This document shows positions 7,924 through 15,724 of a stretch of 64,000 nt of DNA, in pieces (the stretch's first letter is position 1; each line of letters starts with the position of its first letter). Under the pieces are notes generated by a model that worked only from the letters and a program-made list of their open reading frames with translations, did not search any database and was not told the origin of the DNA. This DNA is from DASUPK01 sp963763955. Its GTDB lineage: Bacteria > Actinomycetota > Thermoleophilia > Solirubrobacterales > 70-9. Location: positions 473,195-537,194 of the forward strand of contig CAVXQP010000016.1 of assembly GCA_963763955.1 (NCBI GenBank). Reading direction: 5' to 3'. The position numbers were made by a program, and so were the translations under genes.

Positions 7924-8355
7924 CTAGGAAGACCCCCCTTCACGCACTGGAGCCAAGCCAGCCGCCCGAGCTGCATCCTCACGTGTGGCAAAGACCCGAA
8001 CTCGCTGAATCCGTCTATCCCTAACGCGGGTGACGTGAAAGACCGGAAGGGCAACCTTGGCTTCGCTCTTCGTGCCCCGGGCGTGGTATCGGAGGCTGGC
8101 AAATACTTCGTCGCCGGCGTCCACTACCTCCACCACTTCAATGCGGAAATGACCCATGTGCTCCGCAAACTCCTGGGACTGCCTCATGACGGCCTCCCGC
8201 CCACGGGCAATCCTGCTTGCCACCGAGGTCCACTCGGGTGGCAGGTGCCACTCGATATCTGGGTCCCAGAAGTCGTGGGCGATCACGGCAACTTCCCCCT
8301 GCTCGTTCCATGTTTTCCAGAGCCGGAGTAGCAATTCGACGTTCGCCTGCGACAT
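7924..8355 (-). CDS. SnoaL-like (NTF2 fold) protein
   Basis: A 143-residue single-domain NTF2-like protein of the large actinobacterial SnoaL group. It has the typical start MSQANVELLLRLWKTWNEQG, then DPDIEWHLP, GREAV and the C-terminal EDAARAAGL. Members bind or convert small hydrophobic molecules, and the ligand is unknown here. I placed the start at ATG 8355 because this matches the family N-terminus. A longer frame to 8568 would add 71 residues without family similarity. Confidence 0.75.
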   Translation of the reverse strand: MSQANVELLLRLWKTWNEQGEVAVIAHDFWDPDIEWHLPPEWTSVASRIARGREAVMRQSQEFAEHMGHFRIEVVEVVDAGDEVFASLRYHARGTKSEAKVALPVFHVTRVRDRRIQRVRVFATREDAARAAGLAPVREGGSS

Positions 8356-8479
8356 GTCCTGAGTATTCCGCAGACCCAGCTTGATTCGACCCGAGATCTT
8401 GCCCTTGTAAACGAGCGGAGCCCCGAATACGGTTCCCCCCACGGCGTCCAATCGAAAAATCCGCGGGCAGGGGCAGCGC

Positions 8480-9442
8480 ATCCGGCTCGTCGGTCTGGCA
8501 GCCACGTTCGCATGCGCTGGGACGGCACTGCTCGCCTCGCCCGCCCTCGCGACCACCGAGACCTTCAACTACACCGGCGCGGCGCAGACCTGGACCGTGC
8601 CCGCCGGGGTAAACAGCGCGAGCTTCGACCTCTTCGGCGCACAGGGCGGGGCGGCGAACCCCGGATTCGGCGGCCCCGGCCTCGGCGGCCACGCCACGGC
8701 GACATTCCCCCTAACGGCGGGGGACTCGATTCAGGTCAACGTTGGCGGACGGGGGGCGAACTCCCCCTCCACCGGCACGGGCGGCTTCAACGGCGGCGGT
8801 AACGGCATTGATAAGGGGGGTGGCGGTGCCTCGGATATCCGGATCGGGGGGACGACGCTCGACAAGCGGGTACTGGTGGCCGGAGGCGGCGGCGGAGGAG
8901 GGGGCTGTTCGAATGGCGGGCAGTCGTCTGACGGAGGTGGCGGCGGCGGGCTCATGGGGGCAGACGGGTTCTCCCCGGCGGGGTGCAGCTTTGGCGTCGC
9001 TGGCGGAGGCGGGACGCCGAACGCCGGAGGCAGCGGGACTTCACCCGCGACTATGGGCACCTTCGGCTCAGGCGGAAATGCCGGGGGCACTTTTTCCGCT
9101 GGAGGGGGTGGCGGCGGCTGGTATGGGGGCGGGGGAGGGTTCAATGCCGGTGCTGGGGGCGGCGGTTCTGGCCATGGACCGGCCGGGACCAGCTTCGAGA
9201 CTGGGGTGCACTCGGGCGACGGCCAGGTGACGATCACCTACACGGCGAATCCCACGTCCCCCAACCCCACACCGACCGCGAGCGAGGACCCGAAGTGCAA
9301 GAAGCTCCGCAAGAAGCTGAAGCGCCAGCAGAAGGGGCTCGCCAAGGCCGGAAGCGAGGCGAAGCGGGCGATGATCCAGGCCAACATCAAGGACACGAAG
9401 AAGCGCCTCAAGAAGCGCGGCTGCAAACCTGTCTCCCGATAG
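8480..9442 (+). CDS. Secreted glycine-rich protein
   Basis: About 320 residues. A signal peptide (RLVGLAATFACAGTALLA, cleavage near SPALA-TT) precedes a domain starting ETFNYTGAAQTWTVPAGV and a long run of GGG-rich repeats, as in bacterial glycine-rich-domain surface proteins. A Lys-rich C-terminal helix (about 270-320) has two Cys residues (CKKLRKKL and RGCKP). The start is a problem. The frame is open only from 8411 and contains no ATG, GTG or TTG before GTG 8597, which lies after the signal peptide. ATC 8480 sits six bases after AGGGG where a start is expected, so I used it. The true start may be altered or misread. Confidence 0.6.
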   Translation: MRLVGLAATFACAGTALLASPALATTETFNYTGAAQTWTVPAGVNSASFDLFGAQGGAANPGFGGPGLGGHATATFPLTAGDSIQVNVGGRGANSPSTGTGGFNGGGNGIDKGGGGASDIRIGGTTLDKRVLVAGGGGGGGGCSNGGQSSDGGGGGGLMGADGFSPAGCSFGVAGGGGTPNAGGSGTSPATMGTFGSGGNAGGTFSAGGGGGGWYGGGGGFNAGAGGGGSGHGPAGTSFETGVHSGDGQVTITYTANPTSPNPTPTASEDPKCKKLRKKLKRQQKGLAKAGSEAKRAMIQANIKDTKKRLKKRGCKPVSR

Positions 9443-9473
9443 CCGCGTTGGACGAGACGCGGCGCTCAGCGAC

Positions 9474-9905
9474 TTATGTGGGAGGGCCGCTCGTGGCCGC
9501 GTCCTGGTGGCGAAGCCGTTCAGCGATCCTGTTATCGGCCCGGCGCTTGGCGCCCTCGGTGACGAAGCGGCCCCAGCGGCTGCGGTTGCCGGCGACCCAG
9601 CGGTAGGCGCGATCGGTCGCATCCGGGACGCGGGCGGTGACCGCCGCCAGCGGGGAGCCGCCCGGCAGCAGCCTGAACAGCGGAGGAAAGGCGGCGCCGG
9701 CGGAGCGAACGCCGCCGCCCTGCTCCACCAGGTGCCACGAGGACATCCGCTCGCCGACCGGTACCTCCGCGAGCAGCCGGTCGGCCTCGTCGCCGTCCAG
9801 CGGGACGGGCCTCAGCGCCCGGCGCCGGTCCCAGGCGAGGACCTTCCCCAGGCACCAGCGGCAGAAGCCGCAGTCGGGGTCGTAGAGGATGGTCGCGGTC
9901 GGCAT
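9474..9905 (-). CDS. DCC-family thiol-disulfide oxidoreductase-like protein (DUF393)
   Basis: A 143-residue DUF393 protein. The name-giving motif is YDPDCGFCRWC near the N-terminus (about 7-17), with two Cys in C-x2-C spacing and a third Cys three residues on. A mainly helical region with the RWGRFV segment follows. Members are predicted thiol-disulfide oxidoreductases of unknown substrate. ATG 9905 places the DCC motif at the usual distance from the N-terminus. A longer frame would overlap the divergent catalase gene. Confidence 0.75.
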   Translation of the reverse strand: MPTATILYDPDCGFCRWCLGKVLAWDRRRALRPVPLDGDEADRLLAEVPVGERMSSWHLVEQGGGVRSAGAAFPPLFRLLPGGSPLAAVTARVPDATDRAYRWVAGNRSRWGRFVTEGAKRRADNRIAERLRHQDAATSGPPT

Positions 9906-9925
9906 CGGGTGGACTAGTCTCCGGC

Positions 9926-10867
9926 ATGGTGGCAACCACGACCCTGTGGGACGAGATCGTCGATGCGATCCAGGCCGTCAACAGCGGCCCCCACGTCGGC
10001 CACCGCGCGGTCCACGCCAAGGGGACCGTCTGCAGTGGCACCTTCAGCTCGACCCCGGAGGCATCCAGGCTCTCGCGCGCCGCGCACCTGCAGGGCGACC
10101 CAGTGGATGCCACCGTGCGCTTCTCGAACGCGAGCGGGGATCCCTCGACCTCCGACGCCCACGTGCTCGCCGGCCGTGGCATGGCGGTCAAGTTCCATCT
10201 CCCCGATGGCGAGGCCACGGACATCGTCTCGGTGCCGCTGGTGGTCTTCCTCGTGCGCACGCCCGAGGACTTCCTGGAGTTCACGCGGGCCCGGATCCCC
10301 GACCCGGAGACCGGGCAGCCCGATGCGGAGAAGCTGAGCGCCTTTCTCGACGAGCACCCCGAGACGGGGATCGCGGTCCAGAAGGGCATGGCCAAGCTCG
10401 CCCCGACGACCAGCTTCGCCACCTCCGACTACCGCGCCCTCCACGCGTTCGCTTTGGTCGACGCCAAGGGCGAGAAGCACTGGGGCCGCTACACATGGGA
10501 ACCGGAGGCCGGGACCGAGTACCTGACCGACGAGGTGCGGGACGCGGCGGGCCCCGACTACCTGCAGGACGAGATCCGGGAGCGGCTGAAGACCGGCATC
10601 GTGCGCTTCATGCTCGAGTTCACCCTCGCCAACGACGGCGACTCGCTCGACGACCCAACCCAGGAATGGGAGGGCGAGCACGAGGTGGTCGAGCTCGGCG
10701 AGCTCGAGGTGATCTCGGTGATCGACGATCCGGAGACCCCGGAGAATCCCCTGGTCTTCGACCCGATGCGGCTCACCGACGGGATCGAGCCCTCCGACGA
10801 CGCGATCCTCGCCGCCCGCCCGAAGGCGTACGCGGTCTCCATTGAGCGGCGGACCGCCAGCACCTAG
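9926..10867 (+). CDS. Small catalase-family heme peroxidase
   Basis: A 313-residue catalase-fold protein, much shorter than classical catalases (about 480 or more). The distal His lies in HAKGT (His30), VRFSNASGDP follows, and the C-terminal block FDPMRLTDGIEPSDD leads to RPKAYAVS, whose Tyr can be the proximal heme ligand. Small family members act as peroxidases or allene-oxide-synthase-like enzymes on organic peroxides. A TAGTCT hexamer lies five bases before the ATG with no ribosome site. It is divergent from the DUF393 gene by 20 bp, so the promoters overlap and both may respond to redox stress. Confidence 0.8.
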   Translation: MVATTTLWDEIVDAIQAVNSGPHVGHRAVHAKGTVCSGTFSSTPEASRLSRAAHLQGDPVDATVRFSNASGDPSTSDAHVLAGRGMAVKFHLPDGEATDIVSVPLVVFLVRTPEDFLEFTRARIPDPETGQPDAEKLSAFLDEHPETGIAVQKGMAKLAPTTSFATSDYRALHAFALVDAKGEKHWGRYTWEPEAGTEYLTDEVRDAAGPDYLQDEIRERLKTGIVRFMLEFTLANDGDSLDDPTQEWEGEHEVVELGELEVISVIDDPETPENPLVFDPMRLTDGIEPSDDAILAARPKAYAVSIERRTAST

Positions 10868-10879
10868 CGGCGGGCGCAG

Positions 10880-11329
10880 TTAGTCGTCGAAGCTGAGCAC
10901 GAAGGCCGGGTGGTCCGGCAGGATCCGCTCGATCTCCTCGTCGGACGCATCCGCGTCGATCCCGAGGAAGCCCTTCACCTCCCAGGACCACTTGTCCATG
11001 TAGAGCCGCATCAGCGGGAACTTCTCGGAGTCCGGGACCTCGGTGGCGTGGAAGTGGCGAACCTTGCGCCCGCTGCGCAGCTCGCCCTCGCCGGCCGCGC
11101 GCATGTTGCGCACCCACTGGGTGTTGCCGCGCGGAGCCAGCAGGTAGGTCTTGCCGTCGATCTCGAAGGGGTTGACAGGATTCGTGCGCATCTCGCCGCT
11201 CTTGCGCCCGCGCAACGCGAGCGTCTGCGAGCCCTGGACGCTGATTCCGAGCCGGTGGAGACCCTTGACCAACGGGTTCACAACGTGGGTCGTGAACCAG
11301 TCGGGCTGCTTGTAGGAGGCGTCCGCCAT
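10880..11329 (-). CDS. Deazaflavin (F420)-dependent nitroreductase-family protein
   Basis: A 149-residue protein of the DDN/FDOR-like split-barrel family. Characteristic blocks are LALRGRKSGEMRTNPV (about 38-53), YLLAPRGNTQWVRNMRAAGEG and the C-terminal FVLSFDD. Members use F420H2 or related cofactors. Together with the LLM enzyme at 15.7 kb this suggests that the organism makes F420, though no F420 biosynthesis gene is in the window. ATG 11329 matches the usual family N-terminus. The longer frame would overlap the divergent small-protein gene. Confidence 0.8.
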   Translation of the reverse strand: MADASYKQPDWFTTHVVNPLVKGLHRLGISVQGSQTLALRGRKSGEMRTNPVNPFEIDGKTYLLAPRGNTQWVRNMRAAGEGELRSGRKVRHFHATEVPDSEKFPLMRLYMDKWSWEVKGFLGIDADASDEEIERILPDHPAFVLSFDD

Positions 11330-11384
11330 CGCCCCGAGGAGCCTACAAGGGGTTATTGCCGGCCCAGGCGGGTAACCCCCCCGC

Positions 11385-11642
11385 ATGTCAACAATCGTGA
11401 TCATCGTGATCGCAGTGGTTGTCGTGGCGGTGCTGCTGTTCGCCGTCGCGCAAATGAGAGAGCGGCGACGGATCGCCCGTGAGCGTGAGATCCGCAGGAG
11501 GGAAGCGGAGGCGGAAGGCCACCGCTCGATGGCGGAAGACCATCGGCAGAAGGCGGATGAGTTGCAGCAATCCGCCGAGACCGAGCACGACCGGGCCAGC
11601 CGGCACGAAGAACGAGCCGCTGAAGTTCAGCCCGACGAATAG
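11385..11642 (+). CDS. Small single-pass membrane protein with a charged coiled-coil tail
   Basis: 85 residues. A very hydrophobic N-terminal helix (about 3-24, all Val, Ile, Ala and Leu) is followed by an Arg/Glu/Gln-rich segment (25-85) with the look of a long helix or coiled coil, rich in EHDRASRHEERAAE-type heptads. No family recognised. It is followed 21 bases later by a second small membrane protein with a strong ribosome site, so the two are likely co-transcribed. The membrane-anchored cytoplasmic coil layout resembles small stress or division-associated proteins, but that is only a resemblance. Confidence 0.6.
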   Translation: MSTIVIIVIAVVVVAVLLFAVAQMRERRRIAREREIRRREAEAEGHRSMAEDHRQKADELQQSAETEHDRASRHEERAAEVQPDE

Positions 11643-11663
11643 ATTCACAGAGGAGAAGGAGCG

Positions 11664-11843
11664 ATGTACCGGCGAGGTGGACCCGGTCTGCTCACGATCG
11701 CCTACCTCTTCGTGGGCGTCTTCGTGGCCGGCGACCACAACTACATTCACCACGGCACGCTGGGCCAGGTCGTCTCGACGGGGCTGGCGATCCTGCTCTG
11801 GCCGCTGATCCTGCTTTTCCACGTGAACCTCCATATCCACTGA
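11664..11843 (+). CDS. 59-residue two-helix membrane protein with a His-rich end
   Basis: A short gene of 59 residues starting MYRRGGPGLLTIAYLF. Two hydrophobic helices (about 9-23 and 34-53) flank a polar loop with GDHNYIHHG, and the protein ends HVNLHIH. The strong ribosome site AGGAGAAGGAG lies just upstream of ATG 11664, which supports translation despite the small size. It follows the 85-residue membrane protein gene by 21 bases. The function is unknown. The clustered His residues in the loop and at the C-terminus could bind metal, which is inference. Confidence 0.6.
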   Translation: MYRRGGPGLLTIAYLFVGVFVAGDHNYIHHGTLGQVVSTGLAILLWPLILLFHVNLHIH

Positions 11844-11864
11844 CGTTCGGGTAGGTTCCGCCGG

Positions 11865-12362
11865 GTGAGCGACGGCGACACCGTGATCGAGTGGCCCGAC
11901 GGGCACCGCCCGGAGGAGTCGGCATTCCACGCGGTCAACGAGCTGCAGGTCCAGGCCGAGCCGGAGGTGATCTGGGCGTGGATCTGCCGCCCGGACCTGT
12001 GGCCGAGCTACTACTCGAACGCGAAGTTCATCAAGCACCTGGGTGGCCCGTGGCCGAAGCTCGAGCTCGGCAGCCGCTTCCGCTGGTTCAGCTTCGGCGC
12101 CTTCGTCACCTCCGAGGTGGTCGAGTACGAGCCAGCGCAGCGGATCGCCTGGGACGCCAAGGTGCTGGGCGGGCGCGGCTACCACGGCTGGGTCCTCCGG
12201 CGCCAGTCGGGGGGCACCTTCGTCCGCACAGAGGAAACCCAGAAGGGCTGGGGCATCACACTCGTCAAGCCGGTGCTCCGGCCGATGATGGTCCGCCTGC
12301 ACCAGCGCTGGCTCGAGGGCCTGGCCAAGGTCGCCGCCGAGGGCGGCCCGCCTCCTCCGTAG
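11865..12362 (+). CDS. SRPBCC-superfamily (START/Bet v1-like) protein
   Basis: A 165-residue ligand-binding protein of the polyketide cyclase/dehydrase type. It has ELQVQAEPEVIWAWICRPDLWPSYYSN at the N-terminus, the GSRFRW strand and a C-terminal amphipathic helix (RLHQRWLEGLAKVA) that closes the cavity. The ligand is unknown. The start is GTG 11865, with TAGGTT ending seven bases upstream and no ribosome site, so the mRNA is probably leaderless. It stands alone between the small-protein pair and the carboxypeptidase. Confidence 0.75.
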   Translation: MSDGDTVIEWPDGHRPEESAFHAVNELQVQAEPEVIWAWICRPDLWPSYYSNAKFIKHLGGPWPKLELGSRFRWFSFGAFVTSEVVEYEPAQRIAWDAKVLGGRGYHGWVLRRQSGGTFVRTEETQKGWGITLVKPVLRPMMVRLHQRWLEGLAKVAAEGGPPPP

Positions 12363-12392
12363 CCGACCCGGCCGGCCCACTAAATTCAGAGC

Positions 12393-13910
12393 ATGGCCGC
12401 TATCGACGAGCTCCGTGCGCGACTCGGCGAGATCCATGACCTGAGCCGTGCGGCCTCGCTACTCGCCTGGGACGAGCGGACGATGATGCCCGCCGGCGGC
12501 GCCGAGGCCCGCGCCGAGACCCTGGCGACCCTCGCGCGGGTTCGCCACGAGATGTTCATCGACGACGAGGTCGGGCGCCTGATCGACCAGGCGCGCTCCG
12601 GGCTCGACGGAGAGGCCGCCCCTGGAGAGTCAATCGATGCCGACCTCGTCCGCGTCGTCGCTCGGGACTGGGACAAGGCGCGCCGCGTCCCGTCCGAGCT
12701 GCGCGCCGAGCTCGCCCGCGCCAGCTCGATCGCCGAGAACGCCTGGGTCGAGGCCAAGCGCGAATCGGACTTCGAGATGCTCCTCCCCCACCTCCGGGAG
12801 AACGTCGAGCTCACCCGCCGTTACGCCGACTGCTTCGACGGCTACCCGGGCTTCACGCACGTCTACGACGCGCTGCTCGACGAGTACGAGCCCGAGATGA
12901 CGACCGAGCAGATGCGTGGCGTGCTCGCCGATCTGCGGGAGGGGCTAGTCCCGTTGGTCGCCGATGCGACCGACAACGGCGCGGACTCGAATGGCGATCC
13001 TTTCCGCGGCGAGTTTCCCGCCGAGCCGCAGCGCGAGCTTGTCGAGCAGCTGATCGGGAACCTGCCCTTCCCCGAGGGATCCTGGCGCATCGACCCGACC
13101 GAGCATCCCTTCGCGATCTCGATCGGCACCGGCGACGTTCGCCTCACCACGCGCTACGACGAGGAAAACCTGGCGATGGCCCTGTTCAGCGCGATGCACG
13201 AGGCCGGGCACGGCCTCTATGAGTCGGGCGTCGACCCCGAGCTGCGCCGCACCCCGCTCTCGAAGCCGCGCTCGCTCGGCCTGCACGAGTCCCAGAGCCG
13301 CCTCTGGGAGAACTGGGTCGCGCGAAGCCGCCCCTACCTGGAGCGGCTGCTGCCGGGCCTGGTCGAGCGGTTCCCGGGCGCCTTCGAGGAGATCGACGCC
13401 GACCAGCTCTATCGATCGGCCAACCGGGTGGAGCGCTCGCTGATCCGGATCGAGGCCGACGAGGTCACCTACAACCTCCACATCCTGATCCGCTTCGAGC
13501 TCGAGCTCGAGATCTTCGAGGGCGGCCTCGAGCTGACCGACCTCCCCGAGGCCTGGAACGCGCGCTACCGCGACTACCTCGGGCTCGAGGTCCCCGACGA
13601 CGCCCACGGCGTGCTCCAGGACGTCCACTGGCCGTCCGGCGCGTTCGGCTACTTCCCGACCTACAGCCTCGGCAACATCATCGCCGGCCAGCTCTGGGAG
13701 GCGGCGAACCGCGACCTGGGCGACCTCCCCTCGCAGATCGGCGAGGGTGATCTGGCCTCGCTCGGCGGTTGGCTGCGCGAGAACGTGCACCGCCACGGCC
13801 GCCGGCTCTCGCCCGCCCAGATCCTCGAGCGTGCCGGCTGCGGCGAGCTCACGGTCGAGCCGCTGCTCGGGCACCTCCGCGGACGTGTCCGATTGGCCAC
13901 TCAGGCGTAG
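12393..13910 (+). CDS. M32-family metallocarboxypeptidase (Taq-type)
   Basis: A 505-residue zinc carboxypeptidase of family M32, the thermostable Taq carboxypeptidase group, which removes C-terminal residues from peptides in the cytoplasm. The HExxH zinc motif is present as MHEAGHGLYE (about 268-277), and HESQSRLWENW follows with the conserved downstream Glu. The DPTEHPFAIS and TTRY blocks upstream are also characteristic. The length is normal for the family. A TAAATT hexamer lies six bases before the ATG and there is no ribosome site, again indicating a leaderless message. Confidence 0.9.
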   Translation: MAAIDELRARLGEIHDLSRAASLLAWDERTMMPAGGAEARAETLATLARVRHEMFIDDEVGRLIDQARSGLDGEAAPGESIDADLVRVVARDWDKARRVPSELRAELARASSIAENAWVEAKRESDFEMLLPHLRENVELTRRYADCFDGYPGFTHVYDALLDEYEPEMTTEQMRGVLADLREGLVPLVADATDNGADSNGDPFRGEFPAEPQRELVEQLIGNLPFPEGSWRIDPTEHPFAISIGTGDVRLTTRYDEENLAMALFSAMHEAGHGLYESGVDPELRRTPLSKPRSLGLHESQSRLWENWVARSRPYLERLLPGLVERFPGAFEEIDADQLYRSANRVERSLIRIEADEVTYNLHILIRFELELEIFEGGLELTDLPEAWNARYRDYLGLEVPDDAHGVLQDVHWPSGAFGYFPTYSLGNIIAGQLWEAANRDLGDLPSQIGEGDLASLGGWLRENVHRHGRRLSPAQILERAGCGELTVEPLLGHLRGRVRLATQA

Positions 13911-13965
13911 GAAAGCAAGAGATGGTGACCATCCCTCCACAAGTTGCGGCTATGTTGAGCGGGAG

Positions 13966-14817
13966 ATGGCCGAGGTAGGGCGTCGAAACGGCGTATACGG
14001 GGGTTGGACGCGCGCCGGAAACACCCGCGTCTTCGTGCGCGTGCCGACCCAGCTCAAGCGGCAGTCCGCCGGGCACTCGAACGGCTCGAACGACAACGGC
14101 TCGAAGCCCGAGCTCGGCACTACCCCGATCGTCCTGGTCCACGGCCTCTCCTCGAGCCGCACCCTGAAGCCGCTGATCAAGGCGCTCGGCACCCGCCGGC
14201 CGGTCTATGCGCCCGACCTGCCGGGATTCGGGATGAGCGACCAGCCGATCCGTCCCCTCGACGTGCCCGGACTGGCCGATGCCCTGCGTCGCTGGATGCT
14301 CGACAACGAGCTCGCGCCCGCGATCGTCGTCGGCGTCGCCTTCGGCTGCCAGGTCGCGGTGCACCTCGCGGCCGCCTACCCGGCCGCGGTCGACCGCCTG
14401 GTGCTGATCGGCCCCACCTTCGACCCCGAGGCGCGAAGCACCGCGCGGGTCGCCTTGCGCTGGGCCCGCAACGCGCCGCGCTCCTCTCCCCGCCTGGCGC
14501 CGACCATCGTCCACGACTTCATCGACGCCGGACCGTGGCGCAGCGTTCGCACGCTGCGAGGCGCCCTCGAGGACCCAATCGAGGACAAGCTCTCAGAGAT
14601 CGAGGCCAGGACGCTGGTCATCCGCCCGGAGCGAGATCACCTCGTACCCGCCGCCTGGACGGAGAGGGTGGCGAAGAAGATCCCGGACGCCGAACTGGTC
14701 GTCCTCCCCAAGGTCGCTCACACCATCGGTCCCCGCGCCGCTTCGCGGCTGACCGCTCTGCTCGTCCCCTTCCTCGTCGCGGGCGAGGAGGAGATCGAGG
14801 AAGCCGCCGCCAGGTAG
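13966..14817 (+). CDS. Alpha/beta-hydrolase fold protein with a missing Ser nucleophile
   Basis: A 283-residue alpha/beta-hydrolase. The oxyanion turn VLVHGLSSSR (57-66), the PDLPGFGMSDQP block, a late Asp in RPERDHLVP and the final His in KVAHTIG are in place. The nucleophile elbow, normally G-x-S-x-G, reads GVAFG with Ala125 (codon GCC, 14338-14340) where Ser is expected, so the classical triad is broken. It may be a non-catalytic ligand-binding member, or the codon may be a T-to-G error. ATG 13966 has TATGTT nine bases upstream; the frame is open further left, inside the carboxypeptidase gene. Confidence 0.75.
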   Translation: MAEVGRRNGVYGGWTRAGNTRVFVRVPTQLKRQSAGHSNGSNDNGSKPELGTTPIVLVHGLSSSRTLKPLIKALGTRRPVYAPDLPGFGMSDQPIRPLDVPGLADALRRWMLDNELAPAIVVGVAFGCQVAVHLAAAYPAAVDRLVLIGPTFDPEARSTARVALRWARNAPRSSPRLAPTIVHDFIDAGPWRSVRTLRGALEDPIEDKLSEIEARTLVIRPERDHLVPAAWTERVAKKIPDAELVVLPKVAHTIGPRAASRLTALLVPFLVAGEEEIEEAAAR

Positions 14818-14847
14818 CTCCGGACGCGGCCGGATAGGGTCCGCGCC

Positions 14848-15318
14848 ATGCAGCTCGAGCGGCACCGTGGGTGGATCCGCTTCGCCCTCATCTACCTGAC
14901 GGTGACGATCGGCGTGGTCGCGGCCTGGATCCTGATCGCCCCGAAGGGCTTCTACGACACCTTCCCGGGCGGCGGCGTCCACTGGGTCTCGGCGCTGCCC
15001 CCTTACAACGAGCACCTGGAGAGGGACTTCGGCGCCGTCGGCCTGGGCCTAGCGGTGCTCGCCGCGCTGGCCGCCTACTGGATGGAGAAGCGGGTGGTCC
15101 AGGTCGCGGCGATCTCACTGGCGGTCGCCGGCCTCCCCCACCTCGCCTACCACGTGACCACCACCTCGCACTACTCGACCGGCGACAACATTGCCAGCCT
15201 CTTCGGCCTGGCACTCGACGTGCTGCTGCCGCTGGCGGTCCTCTACCTAGCCAGCGACGACGCTCAGCGGCCTGTGACCCGACAGGCGGCGGGCCGGGTG
15301 GGAGCCGGAGCCTCCTAG
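14848..15318 (+). CDS. Four-helix integral membrane protein of unknown function
   Basis: 156 residues with helices at about 11-31, 58-75, 81-100 and 112-132, and a short periplasmic-looking loop containing FYDTFPGGGVHWVSALPPYNEH. This loop and helix layout recurs in uncharacterised actinobacterial membrane proteins, but I cannot name a function. TAGGGT ends seven bases before the ATG with no ribosome site. Its stop overlaps the stop of the convergent PRC-barrel gene by four bases. Confidence 0.65.
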   Translation: MQLERHRGWIRFALIYLTVTIGVVAAWILIAPKGFYDTFPGGGVHWVSALPPYNEHLERDFGAVGLGLAVLAALAAYWMEKRVVQVAAISLAVAGLPHLAYHVTTTSHYSTGDNIASLFGLALDVLLPLAVLYLASDDAQRPVTRQAAGRVGAGAS

Positions 15319-15689
15319 CCCTCGCCCGAGATCAGCTCCCAGGCGCGGTGCAGCTTCCGCTTCAGCTTGCCCTCCCCGCCCTCCGCGAGGTCATCCGCAG
15401 TCACCTCCATGGCTGCCGGGTTCGCGGTCGGTTCCGGCAGGTCCTCGGCCGCCTTCCGGTCGATCTTCAGCAGGACGCCGCGATCGAAGATCTCCTCCAC
15501 CTGCTCCGCATCGACGAAGCGGTGGCCACCGGGAAGCACACTGGTGTCGAGGACGATGCCGTCGAAGATGTCGTCCTCGGGAACGGCGAGCACGTGCTCG
15601 ACCTTCCCGACCTTCTCCCCGTCGCTGGTGAAGCACTCGGCCCCCTTGCCAAGCTCGAGGTATGAGCTGGGTGCGCCAAGGTCCTCCAC
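15315..15689 (-). CDS. PRC-barrel-like domain protein
   Basis: A 124-residue protein whose N-terminal 75 residues look like a PRC-barrel: AECFTSDGEKVGKVEHVLAV, then DDIFDGIVLDT and HRFVDAEQVEEIFDRGVLLKI. The remainder is acidic and helical. PRC-barrels occur in ribosome-maturation, photosynthetic and sporulation proteins, and the role here is unknown. The start is GTG 15689, with TAGCCT seven bases upstream on the minus strand, matching the leaderless pattern. Confidence 0.65.
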   Translation of the reverse strand: MEDLGAPSSYLELGKGAECFTSDGEKVGKVEHVLAVPEDDIFDGIVLDTSVLPGGHRFVDAEQVEEIFDRGVLLKIDRKAAEDLPEPTANPAAMEVTADDLAEGGEGKLKRKLHRAWELISGEG

Positions 15690-15724
15690 GCCGCTGAGGC
15701 TAGCGTCCTGAAAAGATCCGGGAC

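Noticed and set aside
8921..9180. Tandem repeat or CRISPR-like array in GGC-rich DNA
   Set aside because: The repetitiveness comes from glycine codons in the secreted glycine-rich protein. There are no constant repeats with unique spacers.
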